Source: Agrobacterium vitis
GTDB lineage: Bacteria; Pseudomonadota; Alphaproteobacteria; Rhizobiales; Rhizobiaceae
Reading direction: 5' to 3'
Length of the DNA stretch: 64,000 nucleotides
NCBI RefSeq assembly: GCF_013426735.1
Contig: NZ_AP023272.1
Coordinates: forward strand, 1,656,501-1,720,500
Shown: positions 26,570 to 37,387 of the stretch, one piece after another
How the letters are laid out: each line of letters begins with the position of its first letter
Position numbering within the stretch: the first letter of the stretch is position 1
Notes under the pieces: generated by a model
What the model saw: the letters and a program-made list of their open reading frames with translations, nothing else
Databases searched by the model: none
What the model was told of the DNA's origin: nothing
Program-made: the position numbers and the translations under genes

Positions 26570-29500
26570 TCAGAAATAGCTTTGCAGCGGACGAACTTCC
26601 AACTGGCCCTTTTTCAGCGCCTCGATGGCTTCGGCAGCGGCAAGCGCACCGGCCATCGTGGTGTAATAAGGCACTTTCTGCATCAGGGCCGCGCGGCGCA
26701 GCGATTTGGAGTCCGAGATCGCCTTGTTGCTATCGGTGGTGTTGATCACCAGCTGGACCTGCCGGTTGCGGATGGCGTCCTCGATATGCGGACGGCCTTC
26801 CAGAACCTTGTTGATCTTGACCGCCTCGATGCCCTGTTCGGCGAGGAAGCGTTGCGTGCCACCGGTGGCCAGAACCTTGAAGCCGATGGAGGTCAACAGC
26901 TTGATGGCGGGCAGAATGCGGACCTTGTCCTCATCACGCACCGACACGAACACCGCGCCGTCGCGGGGAAGCTCGACGCTGGCGCCGAGCTGGCTCTTGG
27001 CGAAGGCCAGCGCAAAGCTGGTATCAAGGCCGATCACTTCGCCGGTCGAGCGCATTTCCGGGCCAAGCAGCGTATCGACGCCGGGGAAGCGGGCAAACGG
27101 GAACACCGCTTCCTTGACGGCAATGTGCTTCAAATTGCGCGGATCGGGCTTGGCACCGTAAGCGGCAATCGCCGCATCCAGCTTTTCACCGGCCATGATC
27201 CGGGCAGCGATCTTGGCAATCGGCGCGCCGATGGTCTTGGCCACGAACGGCACGGTGCGCGAGGCGCGCGGATTGACTTCGAGAACGTAGATAACCCCAT
27301 CCTTGATGGCATATTGCACATTCATCAACCCGCCAACATGCAGCGCCTTGGCCATGGCGGCTGTCTGGCGCTCCAGCTCGTCAAGGACTTCGGTGCTCAG
27401 CGAGCGTGATGGCAGCGAGCAGGCGCTGTCGCCGGAATGGATACCAGCCTCTTCGATATGCTCCATGATACCGGAGACGAAGACGCTTTCGCCATCGCAC
27501 AGCGCATCGACATCCACCTCAATGGCGTTGGTGAGGTAGCTATCGAACAGCAGCGGGTTCTTGCTGAGAAGGGTGTTGATCTGGCCCGTCTTGTCATTTG
27601 GATACCGCTGCTTGATGGCTTCCGGCACCAGGCCCGGCACGGTATCCAGCAGGTAGCTCTGCAACATGCTCTCACTATGGATGATCTGCATGGCCCGGCC
27701 ACCCAGCACGTAGGACGGGCGCACCACCAGCGGGAAGCCGATTTCAGACGCGACAAGGCGTGCCTGCTCGACCGAATAGGCAATGCCATTGTTGGGCTGG
27801 TTGAGGTCCAGCTTCATCAACAGCTTTTGGAACCGGTCGCGGTCTTCGGCCAGATCGATCATGTCAGGCGCGGTGCCGAGGATCGGGATGCCGTTCTTTT
27901 CCAGGGCCTCGGCCAGTTTCAGCGGGGTCTGGCCGCCAAACTGCACGATAACGCCAACCACTTCGCCTTTTTCCTGTTCGGCGCGCAGGATTTCGATGAC
28001 GTCTTCCGCCGTCAGGGGCTCGAAATACAGGCGGTCGGAGGTGTCATAGTCGGTGGAGACGGTTTCCGGGTTGCAGTTGATCATGATCGCTTCAAAACCT
28101 GCATCCTTCAGGGCGAAGGCGGCATGGCAGCAGCAATAGTCAAATTCGATACCCTGGCCGATGCGGTTCGGGCCACCGCCGAGGATGACGATTTTCTTGC
28201 GATCCGACACGTGCGCTTCCGAGCGCAGTGCGCCGACGAACGGCGTCTCATAGGTCGAATACATGTAAGCCGTCGGTGACGCGAATTCGGCAGCGCAGGT
28301 ATCGATGCGCTTGAAGACCGGGCGGACATTGAGGCCGTTGCGCAGCTCGGCCACTTCCTTTGGACGCTTGCCCGACAGGCTGGCAAGGCGGGCATCGGAA
28401 AAGCCCTTGGCTTTCAGCATCCGCAGATTTTCAGCGTCTTCGGGCAGGCCATGTTCGCGGATGCGGGCTTCCAGATCGGTGATTGCCTTCAACTGAGCGA
28501 TGAACCACGGATCGATCTTGCAGCCTTCATGCACTTCAGCTTCCGACATGCCGAGCCGCAATGCCTGGGCAACCATGCGCAGGCGGTCCGGGGTCGGCGT
28601 GCCGATGGCGGCGCGGATGGCGTTCTTGTCGTCGCCCTGGCCAAGGCCGGGGATCTCAATTTCGTCCAGACCGGTCAGGCCAGTTTCCAGGCCACGCAGC
28701 GCCTTTTGCAAGGATTCGGCGAAGGTGCGGCCAATCGCCATGACTTCGCCGACCGATTTCATCGCAGTGGTCAGCGTCGGTTCGGCACCAGGGAATTTCT
28801 CGAAGGCAAAGCGCGGGATTTTGGTGACGACGTAATCAATCGATGGTTCGAAGGAGGCAGGCGTCGCGCCGCCGGTGATGTCGTTGTCCAACTCGTCCAG
28901 CGTATAGCCAACCGCAAGCTTGGCGGCGATCTTGGCAATCGGGAAGCCGGTCGCCTTGGAGGCCAGCGCCGACGAGCGCGACACACGCGGGTTCATCTCG
29001 ATGACGACGAGGCGGCCATCCTTGGGGTTGACCGCGAACTGTACGTTGGAGCCGCCGGTCTCAACACCAATTTCGCGCAATACCGCAATCGAGGCGTTGC
29101 GCATCATCTGGTATTCCTTGTCCGTCAGCGTCAGGGCCGGGGCAACGGTGATGCTGTCGCCGGTATGGACGCCCATCGGATCGATATTTTCGATGGAGCA
29201 GATGATGATGCAATTGTCCGCCTTGTCGCGGACCACTTCCATTTCATATTCTTTCCAGCCCAGCACCGATTCCTCGATCAGCACTTCGGTGGTTGGCGAG
29301 GCATCAAGGCCGGAGCCGATGATCTCGAAGAATTCCGAGCGGTTATAGGCAATGCCGCCGCCGGTGCCGCCCATGGTAAAGGACGGGCGGATAATGGTGG
29401 GCAGGCCAACAACGTCAAGCGCCTGAGCTGCAACCGCCATGGCATGGTTCATATAGCGCTGCTTGCGGTCGGTTTCGCCGAGGTTCCACTGGTTTTCCAG

Positions 29501-30052
29501 CTCATCCAGCGCCTTGTCGAGCGCGTCGCCGGAAAGCCGTGACTTTACCTCATTACGAGCAATCTCATGGGTCTTGCGGTCGGCATCCTTGATCTCGGTG
29601 GCATTGGCCAGCATGGATTTCGGCGTCTCAAGGCCGATGCGGGCCATGGCTTCCCGAAACAGGGCGCGGTCCTCGGCCATGTCGATGGCGGCAGGCTTGG
29701 CGCCGATCATTTCGACATTATAGCGGTCCAGCACGCCCATGCGCTTCAGGGAGAGGGCGGTGTTCAGTGCCGTCTGCCCGCCCATGGTCGGCAGCAGCGC
29801 ATCCGGGCGTTCCTTGGCGATGATCTTGGCGACCACTTCCGGGGTGATCGGCTCGACATAGGTTGCGTCGGCCAGGCCCGGATCGGTCATGATGGTCGCC
29901 GGGTTGGAATTGACCAGGATGACCCGGTAGCCTTCTTCCTTCAGCGCCTTGCAGGCCTGGGTGCCGGAATAATCGAATTCGCATGCCTGGCCGATGACAA
30001 TCGGTCCAGCGCCGATGATGAGGATGGATTTAATGTCTTGGCGCTTTGGCAT
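26570..30052 (-). CDS. carB: Carbamoyl-phosphate synthase large subunit
   Basis: A 1160-residue enzyme making carbamoyl phosphate for arginine and pyrimidine synthesis with CarA. Domains in order: first carboxyphosphate ATP-grasp half ([18 protein letters not shown] at the start), oligomerisation region, second carbamate ATP-grasp half ([17 protein letters not shown] about residue 565), and the C-terminal MGS-like allosteric domain ([15 protein letters not shown]). ATG 30052 removes 25 unlikely residues. Unlike in many genera carA is not adjacent; it lies 7.3 kb away on the same strand. Confidence 0.96.
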   Translation of the reverse strand: MPKRQDIKSILIIGAGPIVIGQACEFDYSGTQACKALKEEGYRVILVNSNPATIMTDPGLADATYVEPITPEVVAKIIAKERPDALLPTMGGQTALNTALSLKRMGVLDRYNVEMIGAKPAAIDMAEDRALFREAMARIGLETPKSMLANATEIKDADRKTHEIARNEVKSRLSGDALDKALDELENQWNLGETDRKQRYMNHAMAVAAQALDVVGLPTIIRPSFTMGGTGGGIAYNRSEFFEIIGSGLDASPTTEVLIEESVLGWKEYEMEVVRDKADNCIIICSIENIDPMGVHTGDSITVAPALTLTDKEYQMMRNASIAVLREIGVETGGSNVQFAVNPKDGRLVVIEMNPRVSRSSALASKATGFPIAKIAAKLAVGYTLDELDNDITGGATPASFEPSIDYVVTKIPRFAFEKFPGAEPTLTTAMKSVGEVMAIGRTFAESLQKALRGLETGLTGLDEIEIPGLGQGDDKNAIRAAIGTPTPDRLRMVAQALRLGMSEAEVHEGCKIDPWFIAQLKAITDLEARIREHGLPEDAENLRMLKAKGFSDARLASLSGKRPKEVAELRNGLNVRPVFKRIDTCAAEFASPTAYMYSTYETPFVGALRSEAHVSDRKKIVILGGGPNRIGQGIEFDYCCCHAAFALKDAGFEAIMINCNPETVSTDYDTSDRLYFEPLTAEDVIEILRAEQEKGEVVGVIVQFGGQTPLKLAEALEKNGIPILGTAPDMIDLAEDRDRFQKLLMKLDLNQPNNGIAYSVEQARLVASEIGFPLVVRPSYVLGGRAMQIIHSESMLQSYLLDTVPGLVPEAIKQRYPNDKTGQINTLLSKNPLLFDSYLTNAIEVDVDALCDGESVFVSGIMEHIEEAGIHSGDSACSLPSRSLSTEVLDELERQTAAMAKALHVGGLMNVQYAIKDGVIYVLEVNPRASRTVPFVAKTIGAPIAKIAARIMAGEKLDAAIAAYGAKPDPRNLKHIAVKEAVFPFARFPGVDTLLGPEMRSTGEVIGLDTSFALAFAKSQLGASVELPRDGAVFVSVRDEDKVRILPAIKLLTSIGFKVLATGGTQRFLAEQGIEAVKINKVLEGRPHIEDAIRNRQVQLVINTTDSNKAISDSKSLRRAALMQKVPYYTTMAGALAAAEAIEALKKGQLEVRPLQSYF

Positions 30053-30341
30053 GTCTCTATCCGATCTCTTCACCTGCGCGAAAAACCGGCCAGGGTGAGG
30101 GGCATCACCGGTCGGGCGCAGATCCATGGTATTTCAGGCTAGAAGCGGCTTATAGGGAATTGTGGCGATCAGCGGAACCCCCGTTTTCGCTTTTTCTACG
30201 GATAAGTGAAGGGCAGGCGAGGCGGGGATGTGGTCCGGCAATTTCCCCTGGGACATTACCCTGAGAAATGGACTGGTTTGTCACATGCCATTTGCGCAGG
30301 CGCTGTAGAAAACCTGTTCGGTTTCAAAGGAGATGGCCCTC

Positions 30342-31067
30342 ATGCCGCAGACGCAACTGTCGTGCGACCTCATTCATTTCTCTGCGGCTGGCCGCTTCGG
30401 GCCATCGAAACGTCTCGGCACCCGTTTCGATGCGGAAGGTAATTTCTTACCCGAACCGGGCAACACCATTGTCTGCCATCTTCGCCCGGGAAGTGAAAGC
30501 CAGAAGGCGATTGTCGCCTTGCAGGAGCGCTATAAGCAAATGCCGGAGGCTGATCATCTGGCCGTTACCCCTGCCTCCAGCCTGCATATGACCCTGTTTC
30601 AAGGCATTATCGAACATCGCCGCACCGCCGGTTTCTGGCCAAAGGATCTGCCGCTGGATGCGCCAATCGATGACATGACGGAAATCCTCGCGCAGCGGCT
30701 GACACATTTTGCGCCCGGGCCAGATTTTCGCATGAAGATTGCCCGGATGCTGCCGACGGGGCTTCGGTTGGAGCCAGTGGGCGAGGCGGATCGCCGGGCA
30801 TCGGCCCAGTGGCGCGACAGGTTGGCGGATCTGTTCGGCTATCGCCATCCAGACCATGAGACTTACGAATTTCATATCACCTTTGCCTATGTCATCAGGC
30901 CATTTTCCGAGGCGGCCCTTTTTCAGTGGCAGGCCATGTTGGAGACGGCGCGAGAAGAATTCCTGGAGCAATTTGAGGATATCGCCCTTAATCCTCCGGC
31001 TTTTTGTGCCTTTAACGACATGAAACATTTCGAAGAACTGATCGTATTGCAGGATAATATCGACTAA
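30342..31067 (+). CDS. DUF1868 protein, 2H phosphoesterase-like
   Basis: A 241-residue protein of the DUF1868 family. Two histidine motifs of the LigT/2H phosphoesterase fold are seen: SLHMTLFQG at about residue 80 and FHITFAY at about 180, each H-x-T. This fits cyclic-nucleotide or RNA 2',3'-phosphoesterase chemistry, but the substrate is unknown. ATG 30342 has AAGGAG 9 bases upstream; ATG 30333 overlaps that site and is unlikely. Confidence 0.8.
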   Translation: MPQTQLSCDLIHFSAAGRFGPSKRLGTRFDAEGNFLPEPGNTIVCHLRPGSESQKAIVALQERYKQMPEADHLAVTPASSLHMTLFQGIIEHRRTAGFWPKDLPLDAPIDDMTEILAQRLTHFAPGPDFRMKIARMLPTGLRLEPVGEADRRASAQWRDRLADLFGYRHPDHETYEFHITFAYVIRPFSEAALFQWQAMLETAREEFLEQFEDIALNPPAFCAFNDMKHFEELIVLQDNID

Positions 31068-31618
31068 AAAAACGACTGTTAAGCAATACGATATTGTATC
31101 GTTTTCGCGTCGCAGGTATCTAAAACCCGTTGGCTTTCCCAGATCGATGCCATGGGGTTTTTATGCTTTTCGCAAACAGAGTCTGCCGCTGTTTTGCGAC
31201 ATCCAAATGCTTCTTTGTTATCGGATTTTTTTAGAAATTCTCACCGAGACGACGGTTTAACTATTTGATCCCACGGGAATTTATGGGAAACGGACGCCGT
31301 CCTCGACCATTTCCCCTAGCTGCCCCTTTTTAGTGGCGCCTTCAAGGCGAATGGCATTTTTAAATGCACTGTCAGGGTTGCAAAATTGGATATCGACTTG
31401 CAGCGGCAAGGCGTGCAGCCTGATTTTCGTCATGTCCCGTGCCTGTTCTGGCAAATGCCAGGGGCATGACAGCAGATTTTAAAAATCCAAGGTATTTTCA
31501 TGAGACATTTTTTTAATCATCACCTTTGCGGACGTAAAACCGTTTCACACTTATCCTGGAAATGCTCTGGCTGCGGCCTATCTGCCCAGGCAACCGATAT
31601 AAGCCAGGAGACCTGCCG
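31068..31618. other. Spacer of 550 bases
   Basis: No convincing gene. It holds a perfect short dyad, ACGATA-TTG-TATCGT (31088-31102), just after the DUF1868 stop, which could be an operator, and presumably the promoter of the GST gene. The rest shows no clear structure. Confidence 0.45.
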
Positions 31619-32302
31619 ATGATTACCGTCCATTATCTGGAGCATTCCAGGGCGCACCGCATTCTCTGGCTGCTGGAAGAGCTGGGATTGTCTTATGAGG
31701 TAAAAACCTACAAGCGCGGTGCTGATATGCATGCACCGGCGGCATTGAAGGCCGTGCATCCGCTGGGAAAATCACCTGTCATCGAAGACGAGGACCGGAT
31801 CTTCGCCGAAAGCGGTGCCATTATCGAATATCTGATCGACACTTATGGCGCTGATACCAATGGCAAGACGGTTTTGCGTCCGGCACCGGGCAGTGATGCT
31901 TTCCTGCGCTACCGTTACTGGCTGCATTATGCCGAAGGCTCGGCCATGCCCCTTCTGATCTTGAAACTGGTATTCTCCCGGTTGTCCAAGCAGATGCCGT
32001 TTTTGTTGCGCGGTGTGGCCCAGCGGATCTCGGATGGCGTTTGCGGCAAGATGATCGATCCGCAGATCGGCGAACATCTGGCCTTCTGGCAGACGGAATT
32101 GTGCAAGGACGGCTATTTTGCCGGGCCGGACTTTACCGCCGCCGATATCGCCATGAGCTTCCCGGTGGAATCGGTGCTGTCGATTTCCGGCGATACGGGC
32201 GATGTTACAGTCCTTCGTTCCTATCTTTCCACAATCCGTGCCAGGCCGGCCTATCAGCGCGCCCTGGAACGCGGCGGTGCCTATATGTTCGCCAAGACCT
32301 GA
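31619..32302 (+). CDS. Glutathione S-transferase
   Basis: A 227-residue cytosolic GST. The thioredoxin-like N-terminal domain begins MITVHYLEHSRAHRILWLLEEL, and the GSH-site region is SPVIEDED...FAESGAIIEYL (about residues 54-75). The helical C-terminal domain follows. ATG 31619 has AGGAG 9 bases upstream. In this class a Ser near residue 9-10 (HSRAHR) replaces Tyr as the probable catalytic residue. Substrate unknown. Confidence 0.88.
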   Translation: MITVHYLEHSRAHRILWLLEELGLSYEVKTYKRGADMHAPAALKAVHPLGKSPVIEDEDRIFAESGAIIEYLIDTYGADTNGKTVLRPAPGSDAFLRYRYWLHYAEGSAMPLLILKLVFSRLSKQMPFLLRGVAQRISDGVCGKMIDPQIGEHLAFWQTELCKDGYFAGPDFTAADIAMSFPVESVLSISGDTGDVTVLRSYLSTIRARPAYQRALERGGAYMFAKT

Positions 32303-32322
32303 CCGCCTTTTTCTTCAAACCC

Positions 32323-32368
32323 AGTGTTTGGAACACTGTTGAGCTTAAGAGTGTTTGGAACACTGTTG
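32323..32368. repeat. Two identical palindromic sites 27 bases apart
   Basis: The 19-base sequence AGTGTTTGGAACACTGTTG occurs at 32323-32341 and again at 32350-32368. Each contains the dyad AGTGTT-TGG-AACACT. It lies between the GST stop and the YpfJ-like start and could bind a dimeric regulator. Confidence 0.7.
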
Positions 32369-32464
32369 GCCCCAAGCCGTTACCAGCCTGCCGCCGTTGC
32401 TGTTGCACGGCGGCAGTTTTTGCTGAACATGGACGTTCTGCATATGCGGCTGGGGAGAGAACCG

Positions 32465-33364
32465 ATGGAACTGGATGGGCGTCGTCAGTCCGAAAATCTC
32501 GAGGATGTCAGGGGTGCATCAGGCGGCGGCGGCTTTGGCCGGCGCGGCATCCGGCTTCCGATTGGCAGCAGTGGACGTGGTTTGAGTTTTTCAACCATCA
32601 TCGTTCTGGTGCTGATTTACTTCGGTCTTCGCCTGATGGGCATAGATATGTTGCAATTGCTGGAGGAGGGCGGTAGCTCCGCCCCGTCTTCCTATCAGCA
32701 GCAATCCGAGCAAACGACACCGGCTCAGGAAGAGATGAAAGTCTTCGTCAGCCGCGTGCTGGCCTCCACCGAGGACGTCTGGACCGCGGCGTTTCAGGAG
32801 CGCGGCGCGACCTATGAGATGCCCAAGCTGCGGCTTTTTTCCGGTCAATATCCCTCTGCCTGTGGCGCAGCCTCTGCTGCGACTGGGCCGTTCTACTGCC
32901 CTGGAGATCGCCGTATCTATCTCGATACCGCGTTTTTCACCGAGCTTTCCAAACGGTTCCAGGCATCCGGCGATTTTGCTCAGGCCTATGTGATTGCCCA
33001 TGAAGTCGGCCATCATGTGCAGAACCTCACCGGCATCCTGCCGAAATTCAACGAGATGCGCGCCTCGATGAGCGCTGCCGACGCCAACCAGATGTCGGTT
33101 CGGGTGGAATTGCAGGCCGATTGTTTCGCCGGGATCTGGGGTCGGAAGGCCGATCAGCAGGGATTGCTCTCGGCAGGCGATCTGCAGGAGGCATTGAACG
33201 CCGCCCGGCAGATTGGCGACGATACGATTCAGAAGCGGTCCCAGGGCTATGTCGTGCCTGAGAGCTTCAACCATGGCTCCGCCGCACAGCGGATGGCGTG
33301 GTTCAAGAAGGGATACGACCAGGGCCGGATGGATGCCTGCGACACGTTTTCCGGCCCGATTTGA
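32465..33364 (+). CDS. YpfJ-family neutral zinc metallopeptidase
   Basis: A 299-residue predicted metallopeptidase. A Gly-rich N-terminus is followed by one membrane segment (STIIVLVLIYFGLRLMGIDML, about residues 38-58), a linker, and a peptidase domain with the zinc motif HEVGHH at about residue 180. The downstream QADCFAG carries the probable third ligand. ATG 32465 has GGGGAGA 7 bases upstream; ATG 32444 is an alternative. The substrate is unknown. Confidence 0.85.
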   Translation: MELDGRRQSENLEDVRGASGGGGFGRRGIRLPIGSSGRGLSFSTIIVLVLIYFGLRLMGIDMLQLLEEGGSSAPSSYQQQSEQTTPAQEEMKVFVSRVLASTEDVWTAAFQERGATYEMPKLRLFSGQYPSACGAASAATGPFYCPGDRRIYLDTAFFTELSKRFQASGDFAQAYVIAHEVGHHVQNLTGILPKFNEMRASMSAADANQMSVRVELQADCFAGIWGRKADQQGLLSAGDLQEALNAARQIGDDTIQKRSQGYVVPESFNHGSAAQRMAWFKKGYDQGRMDACDTFSGPI

Positions 33365-33370
33365 GGGCGG

Positions 33371-34360
<990 letters not shown>

Positions 34361-34463
34361 ATCCAGTTTCCTTTTCTGCTTTTTGTCTGAAAACAGGTTT
34401 ACGCTGTTTGGCTTTGTGCGATAATCCTGTTTATTCCGTATGCGTTGTTTGGAATTATGCACA

Positions 34464-35366
34464 ATGAACGACCTGCCGCTCGCCGATCTCGATGCCTTCG
34501 CCACCATTGCCCGGTTGAGAAACTTCCGGGCAGCCGGAAAGTTGCGCGGTGTTTCGGCCTCGTCGTTGAGCGAGGCGATGCGGCGGCTGGAGGCGCGGGT
34601 TGGCGTGCGGCTGCTGAACCGCACCACCCGCAGCGTGACCCTGACCGATGCCGGAGCGCGGCTGTTGGAACGGTTGTCGCCGACGCTGGCCGATATCGAA
34701 CTGGCACTTGACGATATCAACCAGTTTCGCGAGCGACCCTTCGGACGGTTGCGGCTTAACGTGCCGGGTATCGTCGCCCGCTGTGTGCTGCCACCTGTTG
34801 TCACCGGCTTTCTGGCCGCCTATCCAGACATTTTGCTGGAGGTGACGGTCAACGATGCTTTGATCGACGTGTTGGCTGAAGGCTGCGATGCTGGCATCCG
34901 CTATGAAGAGGCGCTGCATCAGGACATGATCGCGGTTCCCATCGGCCCGCGCCGCCAGCGCTATGTTTGCGTGGCAGCACCGTCTTATCTTGAGCAGTAC
35001 GGCAGACCGGAACATCCGCGCGACCTGGTCCATCACCGCTCCATTCTGCATCGTTTCAACAGCGGTCGGGTGAATGAATGGCATTTCGAACGCGATGGCG
35101 AGGCGATCAATGTCTCCCCGCCACCCCGGTTAATCGCTGAGACGGTCGATCTGGAACTGGCCGCAGTGCGGGCTGGACTTGGCATGATGGGGACATTCGA
35201 GGACTTCGTGATCGAGGATTTGAATGCCGGACGGCTGGAGAGGGTGCTGACCGATTGGGAAGACGAGTTTTCCGGTCCCTTCCTCTATTATCACAGCCGT
35301 CGCCACATGCCCGTACCCTTGCGGGTCTTCGTCGATTATATCCGCCAGCATGGCGATCCCGGTTGA
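34464..35366 (+). CDS. LysR-family regulator
   Basis: A 300-residue LTTR: HTH TIARLRNFRAAGKLRGVSASSLSEAMRRLEARVG and the NRTTRSVTLTDAG segment typical of the CrgA-like subgroup. ATG 34464 (MNDLPLADLD) gives the family length; an upstream ATG at 34440 adds 8 residues. Divergent from the aldo/keto reductase across about 100 bases, so this is its likely regulator. Confidence 0.9.
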   Translation: MNDLPLADLDAFATIARLRNFRAAGKLRGVSASSLSEAMRRLEARVGVRLLNRTTRSVTLTDAGARLLERLSPTLADIELALDDINQFRERPFGRLRLNVPGIVARCVLPPVVTGFLAAYPDILLEVTVNDALIDVLAEGCDAGIRYEEALHQDMIAVPIGPRRQRYVCVAAPSYLEQYGRPEHPRDLVHHRSILHRFNSGRVNEWHFERDGEAINVSPPPRLIAETVDLELAAVRAGLGMMGTFEDFVIEDLNAGRLERVLTDWEDEFSGPFLYYHSRRHMPVPLRVFVDYIRQHGDPG

Positions 35367-35624
35367 TCGCCCATCAACAACCTTGATGGAACGACGAGTT
35401 TTTCTGAAGCATCTGCTTGTGTCTTGAAAACGTCACGGCTTTGACGTACCGAGGCAATTGCATATTATTTCCTCACGCCGCCGTTGGTTGAGCAGAAAAA
35501 AGTCGGTTGAGAAGAACATATGCATTGCAGCTGACCTGTATGCGCCATGTCCGGTATACGATGCTGAAATCCCGCCGCTCGTCCAGCCCGACTGGAAGCG
35601 GCTTTTTTCGTTTTGGAAGTTCTC

Positions 35625-37022
35625 ATGACTTATGCCTCGTCCCAGCGCCTTGGCGCGCCCATTGAAAGTTGGCTTAGCCATGTTCGCGCCACGCTGGCGC
35701 TGGGCATTCCCCTTGTAGGCGCGCAACTGGCGCAGCTGGCAATTCACACGACCGATGTGGTGATTGTCGGCCGTCTGGGAGCCGAATCTCTGGCGGCTTT
35801 GGTGCTGGCCGGGCAATTTTTCTTCACGGTGTTTATTTTCGGTTCGGGCTTTTCCATCGCGGTCATGCCGATGGTGGCCAATGCCTATGGCAAGGGCGAT
35901 GTGCGGCTGGCACGCCGTTCCATTCGCATGGGCTTGTGGGTGTCGCTGGCCTATAGCGTGGTGACCTGGCCGCTCTTTCATTACTCGCGTGATGTGCTGC
36001 TGGCCCTGGGGCAGGTGCCGCAGGTGGTCGAGCTTGCCTCAAGCTATATTCGCATCATGTGGCTGAGCCTGCCTGTGGCACTGATGTTTGCGGTGATGCG
36101 GGCCTTGGTCAGCGCCATCGGGCGGGCGCAGATCGTCCTCTATATCACCATCGCCACCTTGCTGCTGAATGCCGCCCTGGCTTACTGCATTGTGCTGGGC
36201 CATTTCGGCTTTCCGGCTTTTGGCATTCTGGGCGCTGCCTGGGTGGCGGTTTCGGTCAATGTCTTCGCCATGATCGCCATGGGTCTCTATCTGCATTTCA
36301 ACAGTGTCACCAGGAAATACGAATTGTTCGTGCGCTTCTGGCGGCCCGATTGGGATGCGTTGCGCGATGTGATCAAGCTCGGCCTGCCGATTGGCGTGAC
36401 TGTTCTGGCTGAAGTCAGCCTGTTTACGGCGGCTTCCCTGTTGATGGGCAGCATTGGCACGATTGAACTCGCCGCGCATGGCATTGCCCTGCAATTGGCT
36501 TCCATCGCCTTCATGATCCCGCTGGGGCTGGCGCAGGCCGCCACCGTGCGGATCGGCGTTGCCCATGGGCGCGGCGATTTTACCGATGTAGTGCGGGCGT
36601 CCATCACGGTTGTCTGCATGGCAGCCCTGATCTCGGTGATCGGCGGGTTGCTGTTCTTCTTTTTCTCCAATGAATTGAGCGGAATGTTCCTCGATCGTGG
36701 CCGTGGCGACGCGGCGGCGGTGCTGGATTATGCGGCGCCGCTGGTGGTGGTTGCCGGTATTTTCCAGCTTGTGGATGGCATGCAGGCGGTTGCCACTGGA
36801 CTGCTGCGCGGCCTGAAGGATGCCAGCGTGCCGATGGTTCTGGCGTTGATTTCCTATTGGCCAATTGGTTTGGGGCTGGCCTGGTTCATGGCGTTTCCCC
36901 TGGGGATGGGCGGTCTTGGCGTCTGGTTCGGTTTCCTGATCGGGCTTTCCAGCGCCGCCGTCATGATGGGGCTGCGGTTCTGGCTGCGGCTTCGCCACGA
37001 GATGCGGATGATGAACCGGTAA
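35625..37022 (+). CDS. MATE-family efflux transporter
   Basis: A 465-residue inner-membrane protein with about twelve hydrophobic helices in two homologous halves (first half opens LALGIPLVGAQLAQLAIHTTDVVIVGRLG). MATE pumps export cationic drugs or metabolites using Na+ or H+. ATG 35625 has GGAAG 6 bases upstream. It is probably monocistronic and is followed by a palindromic mosaic element. Confidence 0.92.
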   Translation: MTYASSQRLGAPIESWLSHVRATLALGIPLVGAQLAQLAIHTTDVVIVGRLGAESLAALVLAGQFFFTVFIFGSGFSIAVMPMVANAYGKGDVRLARRSIRMGLWVSLAYSVVTWPLFHYSRDVLLALGQVPQVVELASSYIRIMWLSLPVALMFAVMRALVSAIGRAQIVLYITIATLLLNAALAYCIVLGHFGFPAFGILGAAWVAVSVNVFAMIAMGLYLHFNSVTRKYELFVRFWRPDWDALRDVIKLGLPIGVTVLAEVSLFTAASLLMGSIGTIELAAHGIALQLASIAFMIPLGLAQAATVRIGVAHGRGDFTDVVRASITVVCMAALISVIGGLLFFFFSNELSGMFLDRGRGDAAAVLDYAAPLVVVAGIFQLVDGMQAVATGLLRGLKDASVPMVLALISYWPIGLGLAWFMAFPLGMGGLGVWFGFLIGLSSAAVMMGLRFWLRLRHEMRMMNR

Positions 37023-37039
37023 AGCCCGTTCTACCCGTA

Positions 37040-37330
37040 TCATAAGGCTCTGCACGAAAATCACAGTACACGAGGCAAACGTCTTGATGTGCTGCTTACC
37101 CCCCTCTGCCTTGCCAGGCATCTCCCCCTCAAGGGGGGAGATGCCTGGCAAGGGGTTGGCTTGTCATGTCACTTTTACGCTTCGAAGATATCGGAAATCG
37201 CAACTTTATCCGTTGAAACGGGCGGTTACGTCTGTCCTATCTCCCTCCCTGAGGGGGAGATGTCCGGCAGGACAGAGGGGGGTATGCGGCACACGAAAAC
37301 GCTCGTGTCGTATGTTCTGCATGAGAATCA
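37040..37330. repeat. RIME-like inverted-repeat mosaic element
   Basis: About 290 bases made of two imperfectly inverted arms. Each arm has a CCCCCCTCTG stretch and a palindrome: a near-perfect one at 37109-37153 and a shorter one at 37239-37261. The outer parts of the arms share TGCAGAACATA/TGCACGAAAAT-like and ACACGAG sequences. The plan resembles Rhizobium-specific intergenic mosaic elements. A related element lies at 45200-45530. Confidence 0.7.
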
Positions 37331-37331
37331 A

Positions 37332-37360
37332 ATAAGCCGACCAAGTGATTGGTCGGCTTA
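37332..37360 (-). terminator. Intrinsic terminator of carA
   Basis: ATAAGCCGACC pairs with GGTCGGCTTAT around an 8-base loop, about 28 bases after the carA stop on the minus strand. T-rich sequence follows on the minus side. Confidence 0.75.
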
Positions 37361-37387
37361 TGTTTTTCGTCGGCTATCGTTTTTGTC

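Noticed and set aside
26558-30142. Several long plus frames opposite carB
   Set aside because: Antisense shadows in GC-rich DNA; carB is unambiguous.
34361-34804. N-terminal extension of the aldo/keto reductase frame
   Set aside because: It is antisense to the LysR gene; the conserved protein starts at 34360.
36039-37151. 370-residue minus frame opposite the MATE gene
   Set aside because: His/Gln/Asp-rich sequence typical of the antisense of a membrane protein gene.
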